A stretch of 23,443 nt of DNA from CAYMST01 sp964393115. Lineage in GTDB: Bacteria; Bacteroidota; Bacteroidia; Cytophagales; Cyclobacteriaceae. The notes beneath the pieces are model-generated. The model ran no database searches and was not told the DNA's origin. It was given only the letters and a program-made list of their open reading frames with translations. The position numbers were made by a program, and so were the translations under genes. Where the stretch lies: the NCBI GenBank assembly GCA_964393115.1, contig CAYMST010000048.1:1-23443 (forward strand), written 5' to 3'. Below, one piece after another: positions 9,001-16,700 of the stretch (positions within the stretch are counted from its first letter, which is position 1; each line of letters opens with the position of its first letter).

Positions 9001-10478
9001 GAACAGGGACTGTAACCATTACGGGTTGTGAGACGGAAACTATAGCTGTTACACAGTCTGGTGAAGTACCAAGTGGACAGTCACCATACTTAGGGACTAA
9101 CTTTATGATCCCTGGAGTAATCGAAGCGGAATTCTATGATAACGGTGGTCAGGGAGTTGCATTTAATGACGACAATACAAAATCAGGAGATCAAAGCTTC
9201 AGGCCTAGTGATAACGTCGATGTTTACGCTAAAGCCAGTGCAAGTAATGGTAGAAGTATTGGATTTAGTAAAAATGGTGAATGGGTAGAATTCACTACAG
9301 ATATAGAATCAGGTAATTACGATATCATATTTTCATACTCTTCTGGTTCAAGCAATCAGGGAGATCTAAAAATCAGTATCGATGGAACGGAGCTAACGAC
9401 AATTACCAACATCAGTAACACAGGAGGATGGACGAAGTTCGAAGATGTGACTAAGTCTGATATTGATATTTCTGGAGGTAATAACAAAGTAGTACGTTTG
9501 GAATACGTGAACGGCGGTGGATTTGATATGGACGTAATAGAATTCGTGAAAAATGATGACGAACCATGTACACTGGCAGTATCAAAGTCATCACACGCCT
9601 TCTCAGCATCAGCAAGTTCTACCAATGTAATGGTAACCACTACAGAATCATTCACAGTTAGTGATAACGCTGGATTTATTTCTACAAGTGTTAACGGAAA
9701 TCAAGTTTCGATTTCTGTAACCGCCAATGGAGGAAGTAATTCACGAAGTGGACAAGTAACCATTTCAGGTTGTGAAACAAAAGTGGTCTCCATCACACAA
9801 AGCGGTGCAGTAGTTGACCCGCCATCTAACTCTGGTGGAAAAGAAACATTCGATAACCTTTCCGTTTTAAACCAATGGTCAAATGGACAATTTGTTGGTG
9901 AAGATGGTATCGTTTGGAAATATACGAAAGCGAAGAGAACAAAGAATATTAATGGTAACACGATTAAGCTAGACAGAAGTGCTAACGGTTCGTTAAGAGC
10001 GGATCTTACCGGTGGTATAAGCGCATTGTCCTTTAAAGCTCGTCCTACAGGCACAAAACAGACAAGTGTGATCGAAGTATTCATCAATGGCGTATCACAG
10101 GGTACAGTTACCGCGCCTAAGAACAAAACAAAGACGTTTAATATGAACGTAAGCGCTTCAGGGAACTTCGAGCTTCGATTTAAAGGCGTAAGTGGTTCAG
10201 ACCCTCAGCTGGACGATATCTCGTGGTCTGGTTCGTCAGCAAGATCTATCGGTAGTATTACACAACAGGCTGAAGTTAGGCTATATCCAAACCCAGCAAC
10301 AGAGTTCATTACCGTTAAGTCACCTGATCAAACGATGGTTCAGGTCTTTACGCTAAGTGGATCAAGAGAATTGGTTACTTCTGGACTCACAAATACCAGA
10401 ATAAATATCAGTGCATTAACTCCTGGAATATACATTATTCAAGCGGGTGCGAATAGACTGAAATTTATTAAAAGATAA
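6045..10478 (+). CDS. Secreted GH74/sortilin-like Asp-box beta-propeller protein with BACON and CBM6 modules and T9SS type A tail
   Basis: The protein has 1477 residues. In order: a signal peptide (about 1-24, LNAQ); a beta-propeller (about 25-835) with Asp-box motifs (STNGGDTW, STNNGNSF, SLDNGYSW); two BACON domains (about 840-1009); a CBM6 (about 1013-1171: IEAEFYD, GEWVEF, NTGGW, FDMDVIEF); a third BACON (about 1175-1255); an unnamed ETFDNL...W domain (about 1265-1396); and a type A T9SS tail (about 1410-1477, LYPNPA, LTPGIYII). The opening NPGGGGQIQDVYFDRN...SSDMEGTYRSDD resembles the GH74 N-terminus. D64 and D485 (QGNADHG) lie where GH74 enzymes place their two catalytic Asp residues. 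The likely role is extracellular attack on xyloglucan or a related beta-glucan, but the propeller is divergent and might only bind. The start is the first ATG after an in-frame TAA at 6033; the next ATG, 3 bp on, is equally possible. A 1532-residue paralogue lies at 13746. Confidence 0.85.
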   Translation: MMINKLHGLATLLWVVLGGVCLNAQPSSWGSADAWESLNPGGGGQIQDVYFDRNVEGRIWFSSDMEGTYRSDDFGKSWQFVSRDLSHGMSFVIAQENGGTRTYQGGLYGAHISDNGGANNYQNVTWDMIEITRGDAIASIGISKNNQTVVLAPGWQNKDPQKCQGSILNPVQNLQTDKLNGPRNVYVSTNGGDTWKSVKYTNSNGYRHVFGVTIHPNNGNIYLGTAAGVFVSTNNGNSFSPITKPGDALGAAGNSGSCKARPDGGSRGVTLSPDGKILYAVYQTKGGADYGSKRWAVYVAKTSATGISGGWTKVMSGLSDQSEWYDPKVDPRSTATNHKVLLGTVWNNGKNRIGLWQGSFNYDNNGNLNNHSWEVIANRPVGGANGNCFKFKLGWEDRAFIVRAYDYTPKTWSDELIVTMGGMNVFMGYPNRPNFPCEANSWEEIYGETIYEIEGHVMSRTRGFQSPFGYDVHSYKSYMIQGNADHGVLQSLDNGYSWTSEEGPAAATNAQGVLVVPINPPLALTDARKGFGAPNPVVGGLYAKEVNLNSLGKSADWKLIGGAIPNSSGTKQGLPSRNYRHMTYDPNNVKRVYVAARGHSLSKTAGGVFIAEDIKAVYNGGQNWKKISPAAYDLYDIKDIWVDPNNSNMIFARSSGSGSKATLMRGIRQGNGNYTWTDMFEVLRNADDLYVWSKNGSTVIAAAGNLGSKYGVFFNDNPGAANWNNAASWSFTGLDINESLSLKPEKWIEPGEDISFGGLAGYEDNIIISTMVNNHKKGLGSFKGKIQNNGNIAWQDWTMAGDNSSLIYSRGTQAKVIVENGTPFYYIATNGTGPWRRKIEGGGCGVSITQSNVTFDNDAGSSTVTVSSSQNWTASDNKTWISTNKSGSTLTISVSAYNGTTPRTGTVTINGCQNRTITVTQNGEQPCTLSVSSSTEAFSSDAGSTTISVSTAESFTVSDNAGFISTSVSGSQVTINVSANNGTAARTGTVTITGCETETIAVTQSGEVPSGQSPYLGTNFMIPGVIEAEFYDNGGQGVAFNDDNTKSGDQSFRPSDNVDVYAKASASNGRSIGFSKNGEWVEFTTDIESGNYDIIFSYSSGSSNQGDLKISIDGTELTTITNISNTGGWTKFEDVTKSDIDISGGNNKVVRLEYVNGGGFDMDVIEFVKNDDEPCTLAVSKSSHAFSASASSTNVMVTTTESFTVSDNAGFISTSVNGNQVSISVTANGGSNSRSGQVTISGCETKVVSITQSGAVVDPPSNSGGKETFDNLSVLNQWSNGQFVGEDGIVWKYTKAKRTKNINGNTIKLDRSANGSLRADLTGGISALSFKARPTGTKQTSVIEVFINGVSQGTVTAPKNKTKTFNMNVSASGNFELRFKGVSGSDPQLDDISWSGSSARSIGSITQQAEVRLYPNPATEFITVKSPDQTMVQVFTLSGSRELVTSGLTNTRINISALTPGIYIIQAGANRLKFIKR

Positions 10479-10491
10479 TTATTAGTATACT

Positions 10492-10514
10492 AAAGGGCCG
10501 TAAAACGGCCCTTT
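10492..10514 (+). terminator. Strong rho-independent-type terminator after the first GH74-like gene
   Basis: AAAGGGCCG and CGGCCCTTT form a perfect 9-bp stem around a TAAAA loop, beginning 13 bp after the stop codon. The stem is flanked by A's on the 5' side and T's on the 3' side, so it could also end transcription from the opposite strand. It separates the 6045 gene from the GH5 gene. Confidence 0.75.
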
Positions 10515-10739
10515 GGCCTTATTTCGGCTCACCATAATACTAGTGTCAACAAACTTTTAAAACAAGGAATAGTCTACCAACCAACTTTGACTAATTCAAA
10601 TATTTGGCGAGTCATAGCTAACCATGCCAGCAAAGGATGTAAGAGGATATTAATAAAAGACTCTTTGGCAGGATATTACGAATCTAACCTACTTGATGGT
10701 AAAAAAATGCCTGTTTGAAACAACTAACTCTTTCTCATA

Positions 10740-13553
10740 ATGATAAATCAATTTATTAAAACTATGGGTATAGCCGCCTTTCTTGGCGGCATTATCCTTA
10801 TGAATGGCGTAATGGCTCAAGTGCCTAGAACACTTGGCTTTAATGTACAACAGCAGTACCTCAAAGATGCTGACTTTAAAGAAATCAAAGGACTTGGATG
10901 TAATGTGGTGCGATTAGCTTTCTCCGCTAAGCCACTTATGAATATCAACACGCTGCGGTGGATTCCTGAAAACTGGAAAAGAATGCACGCTTTAATAAAG
11001 ATGGCAAAGCAGAACAATATGAAGGTTATCATTGACCCACATGCCATACCTGGAGCAACTAGAAAATGGACCAGTCTGGGTTCCGATCCGACATATCAGG
11101 AGCAAAAATATGTGGATGCCTTTATTGAACTTTGGGATCGTATTGCCAAAGAATGTGCACAGTATGGTGATGTAATTTGGGCATATGATCTATTAAATGA
11201 AGGCCCTCCACAGTTCAGACTGATTGAACATAAAAGTCCATTTACACTAAAAGACGACTTTTTTAAGCCTGCCATACAGGCCATCCGGAAGCACGATAAG
11301 AACCATAACATTATTATGGAGTTCGTAGAACGTGACTTCCTAGAAGGTGTAGTAGAAGGCCCAAATGCATACGGAGGAGATTTACCAAAAAGTAAATTGC
11401 TCTTTGGTCCACATTTCTACTGGCCTCACGCCTATACGCACCAAGGAAGAAACCCTGCGATTAAACCTGCTGGACAGAAATATCCAGATCCCGCAAGAGG
11501 ATGGGACAAAGCACGCATGAAGTCCAAAAATATCGAAGATGGTATGCTTCAGGCTGTTATTGATTGGGGAGATCAATACGGTCATTGGAGACTCTTTATT
11601 GGAGAGTTCGGAGCGATCAATATAAAAAATGGACCATGGGACACCCGAAGTCCTAATCAGGATCCTCCTAAAAATGGGGGGGATAAATGGCTAACAGACG
11701 CCGTGCGTATTTTCAATGAAAATAATTGGAGCTACACCTATCATGCTTGGGAGGAGAACAGTGGACAGTTTAATGTCCATGTTCCTGCACCGAGATGGAA
11801 ACTACATAAAGCATTGATCAAAGAGACACTTAACGGTCCTTCTGATAACAGTGCACCATCTAAACCTACAAACCTAGCCGCAACTAACGTTACACAGTTT
11901 GGTGCTGATTTGAACTGGAAGAAATCTACGGACAATGTAGGTGTGGATCATTATGAGGTTTTCAGTGGAAACAATTTAATTGGAACATCAAATACAAATT
12001 CTTTGTCAATCAACTGGTTAGAATGTGAAATTAGCTACCAGTTAAAAGTAGTAGCGGTCGATGCTGTTGGCAATACTTCAGCCGCTAGTAATACGGTTTC
12101 CTTCACTACCGGTGCGTGTGCAGAAGGTCCTTTTTTAGGTACCAACTTTATGCTTCCTGGACTGATAGAGTGCGAGTATTATGATATTGGTGGAGAAGGT
12201 AAATCGTATCATGATGATGCTTCGAAAAGTGGTGATCAAAACTTCAGAACCTCTGATAACGTTGATGTTTCATTCAAATCAACAGCGAGCAACAATTATG
12301 CTATCGGATACAGCAATACTGGCGAATGGGTACAATATTCTGTAGATGTCAGTGCAGGTACATATGACCTAATACTTACTTATTCATCCGGACATACCAC
12401 ACCAGGAGATTTAAAAGTAACACTGGATGGTAGTCAGATAGCCCTTTTTTCTAATGTCATCAATACGGGCGGATATGCTATTTACAAGACAACCACTGCG
12501 TCGGGTATCTCTCTTAGCAGTGGTACAAATCAAAAGCTGCGATTGGAGTATGTAAATGGTGCAAATTTTGATCTAGACGCCATTGAGTTCATCAAAACAG
12601 ATGATGATAATGGAGGTGATGACTGTACCCTAAGCACCAGCACTTCTAACTTGAGTTTTGATGCTCCAGGTGGTAGTCAAACATTCATGGTAACTACAAA
12701 TGAATCCTTTTCCGTATCCGATAACAAAGGATTTATCTCAACCAGTAAAACTGGAAATACCGTTACCGTAACGTTAGCCGCGAATAGTGGTGCCGAAAGA
12801 AGTGGAACGGTTTCTGTTTCGGGTTGTGAGAATAAGTCCATTACGATTCAACAAGCTGCCGCTGAAGATGATGACGATGATCCAATTAGTTCTTCTGGAC
12901 TGGAGACATTTGATAAAATGCCCAAAGCAAATCAATGGGCCAATGGCTCATTCAATGGAAATGACGGCATTACTTGGTCATACAAGAAATCAAAAAGAAC
13001 AACTGTTATAGACGGCAAAACAATTAAGTTAGATCGCAGCGCCGGAGGGGAGCTATCAGCTACTATTCCTGGAGGTATTGGTAGCTTATCTTTTGATGCC
13101 GCGCCTACCGGAAAATCCAAAGGAACAACTATCGAGGTAATGGTGAATGGTAATTCTATAGGGACTTTTGACGTTCCAAAGTCTACTACCAAATCGTTCT
13201 CGGTAAATGTGAACATGGCAGGAGATGTGAATTTGTTGTTCAAAGGCACGAACGGTTCAGATCCACAGCTCGACAATATTAAATGGGCTGGCACTAGCGG
13301 AGCTAGACTTATTAGAAATGCACCGATTTCAGCATTCGAAAGCAAGCTATATCCTAATCCTAGTAACTCTGGAACCATACATGTTGTCACTAACCAAAAT
13401 ACATGGTTAGAAATTGTTTCCATGAATGGGAAGCGGGTTACGGCTAAATGGATCAATGGAAGTCAAACAATCCATGATTTACCTTCTGGTGTATATCTGG
13501 TACGTATGACGGCTTCAGAACGGACGAAGACTCAAAAACTAATAGTGAAATAA
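10740..13553 (+). CDS. Secreted GH5 family glycoside hydrolase (cellulase/endo-beta-glucanase type) with FN3, CBM6, BACON and T9SS type A tail
   Basis: The protein has 937 residues. In order: a signal peptide (about 1-26, GVMAQ); a GH5 TIM-barrel (about 27-362); an FN3 domain (about 370-457, VDHYEVF, AVDAVGNTS); a CBM6 (about 463-620); one BACON (about 629-707); a DDDDD linker; the unnamed ETFDKM...W domain (about 721-853); and a T9SS sorting tail (about 868-937, LYPNPSNSG, LPSGVYLVRM). GH5 hallmarks are NVVRLAF, VIIDPHAIPG, the acid/base E154 in DLLNEGPP, GPHFYWPHAY, the nucleophile E289 in FIGEFGA and YHAWEE. It retains both catalytic Glu residues, so it is probably active on a beta-1,4-glucan or mannan. 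The subfamily cannot be assigned by eye. The start is the first ATG after an in-frame TAA at 10725. Flanking GH74-like genes share its C-terminal cassette, suggesting co-operation on one substrate. The 261 bp upstream hold a terminator but no recognisable promoter. Confidence 0.93.
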   Translation: MINQFIKTMGIAAFLGGIILMNGVMAQVPRTLGFNVQQQYLKDADFKEIKGLGCNVVRLAFSAKPLMNINTLRWIPENWKRMHALIKMAKQNNMKVIIDPHAIPGATRKWTSLGSDPTYQEQKYVDAFIELWDRIAKECAQYGDVIWAYDLLNEGPPQFRLIEHKSPFTLKDDFFKPAIQAIRKHDKNHNIIMEFVERDFLEGVVEGPNAYGGDLPKSKLLFGPHFYWPHAYTHQGRNPAIKPAGQKYPDPARGWDKARMKSKNIEDGMLQAVIDWGDQYGHWRLFIGEFGAINIKNGPWDTRSPNQDPPKNGGDKWLTDAVRIFNENNWSYTYHAWEENSGQFNVHVPAPRWKLHKALIKETLNGPSDNSAPSKPTNLAATNVTQFGADLNWKKSTDNVGVDHYEVFSGNNLIGTSNTNSLSINWLECEISYQLKVVAVDAVGNTSAASNTVSFTTGACAEGPFLGTNFMLPGLIECEYYDIGGEGKSYHDDASKSGDQNFRTSDNVDVSFKSTASNNYAIGYSNTGEWVQYSVDVSAGTYDLILTYSSGHTTPGDLKVTLDGSQIALFSNVINTGGYAIYKTTTASGISLSSGTNQKLRLEYVNGANFDLDAIEFIKTDDDNGGDDCTLSTSTSNLSFDAPGGSQTFMVTTNESFSVSDNKGFISTSKTGNTVTVTLAANSGAERSGTVSVSGCENKSITIQQAAAEDDDDDPISSSGLETFDKMPKANQWANGSFNGNDGITWSYKKSKRTTVIDGKTIKLDRSAGGELSATIPGGIGSLSFDAAPTGKSKGTTIEVMVNGNSIGTFDVPKSTTKSFSVNVNMAGDVNLLFKGTNGSDPQLDNIKWAGTSGARLIRNAPISAFESKLYPNPSNSGTIHVVTNQNTWLEIVSMNGKRVTAKWINGSQTIHDLPSGVYLVRMTASERTKTQKLIVK

Positions 13554-13645
13554 TTGCAGGGCGGAAGGAGTGAGGTCACTTGTCATATGAATTGTGGCGA
13601 TCATTTACAAGGCTATCAAGCTTCACTTCGACGCCTATCTATTCG

Positions 13646-13668
13646 GCCTTGGGTCCTGGATCCAGGGC
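13646..13668 (+). terminator. Probable terminator after the GH5 gene
   Basis: GCCTTGG and CCAGGGC form a 7-bp stem with one G-T wobble around a 9-nt loop, followed by TATTTTA. It lies about 92 bp after the GH5 stop. It overlaps the perfect palindrome CCTGGATCCAGG (13655-13666), and TGGGTC (13650-13655) can alternatively pair with GACCCA (13679-13684), so competing folds exist. Confidence 0.5.
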
Positions 13669-13692
13669 TATTTTATGAGACCCATATAAAAA

Positions 13693-13711
13693 CGAGATAA
13701 CGATGATCTCG
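13693..13711. promoter_or_regulatory. Inverted repeat CGAGAT-n7-ATCTCG upstream of the second GH74-like gene
   Basis: This perfect 6-bp inverted repeat with a 7-nt spacer ends 34 bp before the ATG at 13746. Its place suggests an operator or a 5'-leader hairpin. I found no matching copy before the other two hydrolase-like genes and no consensus promoter in this 192-bp gap. Confidence 0.3.
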
Positions 13712-13745
13712 AACTCAAAAACATTGTCACTAAATCTAAAACTAT

Positions 13746-16700
13746 ATGATAATAATGAATTCCTTAGTACGAAGACTGACTCTATTTGTCAGTGCTTTAT
13801 GTCTTTCACTTGTCACGATGGCACAGCCATCAGGATGGGGGAAAGGAGACAATTGGGAAAGCCTAAACCCAGGAGGGGGAGGCCAGCATCAAGATTTCTA
13901 TTTTGATAGAAATGTGCAGAATAGACTTTGGTTCTGTAGTGATATGGAAGGGGTATATCGCTCAGATGACTTAGGAAAAACGTGGAAGTTTAAAGGTCGC
14001 GATCTAAACCATGGTATGGCATTTGTCATTACGCAAGAAGAGGGTGGCAATAGAACGTATGAAGGTGGATTACATGGAGCACACGTATCTACCAACGCAG
14101 GTGAGACATGGAAAGAAATAGCTATTACCAGGGGTGATGCCATCGCCAGTATTGGCGTGTCCAAAGACCATAAAACCGTCGTTTTAGGTCCAGGTTGGCA
14201 AAACAAAGACCCTCAAAAGTTACAAGATGCCATTCTTGACCCTGTTCAGCCATTAAAAGGCAAAAGAATAGTATATGTTTCTCAAGATAGAGGAGCAAGT
14301 TGGAAAGAAGTAACCTACCAGTCGGGTAATGCATACCGTCAAGTATTCGGTATTGCCATTCACCCAACTAATGATAATATCTATCTAGGTTCTTCTGCCG
14401 GTGTATATGTATCTACTAATAAAGGAGATTCATTTACGAGAATTCCAGCGCCATCAGGTGCTTTAAACAATCCTAGCCCACAGGATCGCTTCAACTCGGG
14501 GTGTCGAGGAGTAGAAGTATCACCTGACGGAAAGTGGATTTATGCTACCTTTCAAAAATCCGGTAACTCGAAAGGAAACGCCAAATTCGGTATCTATGTG
14601 GCCAAGACGCAGGGTCTGAACGCAGCGGGTGATTGGACTGAAGTGACTGCAAACCTGTCAAATGCAGCAGAGTGGTATGATCCTGTGATTGACCCGAGAT
14701 CTACAGCCAACAAGCATAATATCCTTTTAGGAGTAGTTAACAGCGGCGGTCAAAACCGAATTGGTCTTTGGGAAGGTGTAGTGAACTTCAATGGAGACAA
14801 CGTGGGTAACCGATCTTGGAAAAAAATCGCAGATAAAAATGGGTTCAACTTTCAGATTGGATGGGAAGAACGAGGATTTATTGTAAGAACGTTTGATTAC
14901 TCTCCTAAAACTTGGAATAAGAAATTGATCATTACAATGGGAGGAATGAACGGCTTCGTAGGAGATCCTTCTAAGTCTGGTTGGCCAACATCAGCCGCCA
15001 GCTGGGATAATATCTACTGTAGTCCTTCTACCCAGAGCTTTGGAAGTGTTAAAACATGGGCAACACATGGTTATGCGTCTCCTTTTTCATATGACGTATG
15101 GGCGTATGAAAACTACATGATTCAAGGAACAGCAGATCATGGTATCCTACAGAGCTGGGATCATGGTTACTCATGGACCTCCAAGGTTTTCCCTAATGGC
15201 GTAACAAATGCGATGTCATGTGCTGTAGCACCTCTAAACAAACCAATCGTATTGGCAGACGCGAGAAAAGGGTTTGGAGCACCACCTCAAGGAGTAGGAG
15301 GGCTGTATGCGAATCAGTTGAATAACACAACCCAACAAGACGGTACTTGGAGACTGATAGGGGGATCGAATCCTAACTCAACCGGTACTACAAATGGATT
15401 ACCAAGTAGAAACTTTAGATCAATCTATGTAGATCCTTCTGATGCCAATCGAGTATACATCGGAACACGTAATGGTGGTCTTTGGGCCACAGAAAACCTC
15501 CAAGCGGTATATAACGGATCTTCAAACTGGAAGAACATCGGTAACGGTGCTTTGCAGTCAAAAGATATTCGCGATGTGTGGGTAGACCCAAATAACAGCA
15601 GTCGACTTTGGGTACGTGCGGATGGTGGTACTATTTATAGAGGAGTTAGAGCTGGTGTCACCAACTGGAGCTGGACCGATATGGGTGGTGTAGCCGGTGG
15701 AACCACTGACTTATATGTATGGGATAATAATGGTAGTACTAATGTCGTCATCGCTTCTACAATTGGAGGTAAGAAAGCAGTGTGGTTAAACCAATCACCA
15801 AACGCTGCAGACTGGAATAAAGCAGGTAGCTGGAAAAACACGGGACTAACCCCAGCAGGCTCACTAAGCATCCGACCTGAAGAATGGGTAAGACCGGGTG
15901 AGCCGATTTCATTAGGTGGACTAGCGGCACATGACAATAAAATCATGGTAGCTACTATGGTAAACACACACAAAAAAGGGCTTGGTCTATTTCTGGGTAC
16001 GATTACGGGTAACAACGTTTCCTGGACGGACTGGACGGCTGACGCTTCCAACACAGATATTCCATACCCAAGAGGTACACAGGCGCGTGTGCAACTAGAT
16101 AAAAATGGAAAGGCATTTTATTATATCGCTACGAATGGAACGGGACCATGGAGAAGACCTGTACCAACGGGTAATGTATGTGCAGTAAGTGTTTCAGATA
16201 GCGATTTGAACTTTGATAAAGACGGTGGTTCACAGTCCATCACGGTATCTAGCCCTCAAAACTGGACTGCATCTGATAATAAGTCATGGATTACAACAAG
16301 CAAAAGTGGATCTACGCTTACGATCAGCGTGAGTAGCTATACAGGTACTGAGTCAAGAACTGGAACCGTTACCATTAGTGGATGTCAAAATAGAACAATA
16401 TCGATCACACAAACTGGTAATCAGCCATGTACATTGACGGTATCAAAATCTTCACACGACTTTGGACCTTCAGCAGATGATGTTATCATTACAGTAAGTA
16501 CTACAGAAGCGTTTACTGTTTCTGATAATGCTGGTTTTATTACTACTTCAGTTTCTGGAGATGAAGTGACTATAAGTGTTAATGAAAATACGGGTACCAC
16601 ATCCAGATCAGGAGTAGTCACCATCAGCGGATGTGAAACCGAGCAAGTAGCTATCAACCAATCAGGAGTGGTACCGAGTGGACAATCTCCATTCTTGGGT

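Noticed and set aside
10493..10718. Open frame of about 75 codons (ending ...LLDGKKMPV) between the first GH74-like and GH5 genes
   Set aside because: It has no ATG until near its end, overlaps the strong terminator hairpin and matches no family I recognise. It could be a gene remnant but cannot be supported.
12932..13456. Long minus-strand open frame inside the GH5 gene (and similar ones at 9701-10126 and 16961-17761)
   Set aside because: These are antisense shadows of the repeated Ser/Thr/Gly-rich modules. They recur at equivalent module positions and have no homology-like features.
13703..13906. 67-codon ATG-initiated open frame overlapping the start of the second GH74-like gene
   Set aside because: It is mostly out of frame within the signal peptide and propeller start of the 13746 gene, whose reading is clearly conserved with its paralogue.
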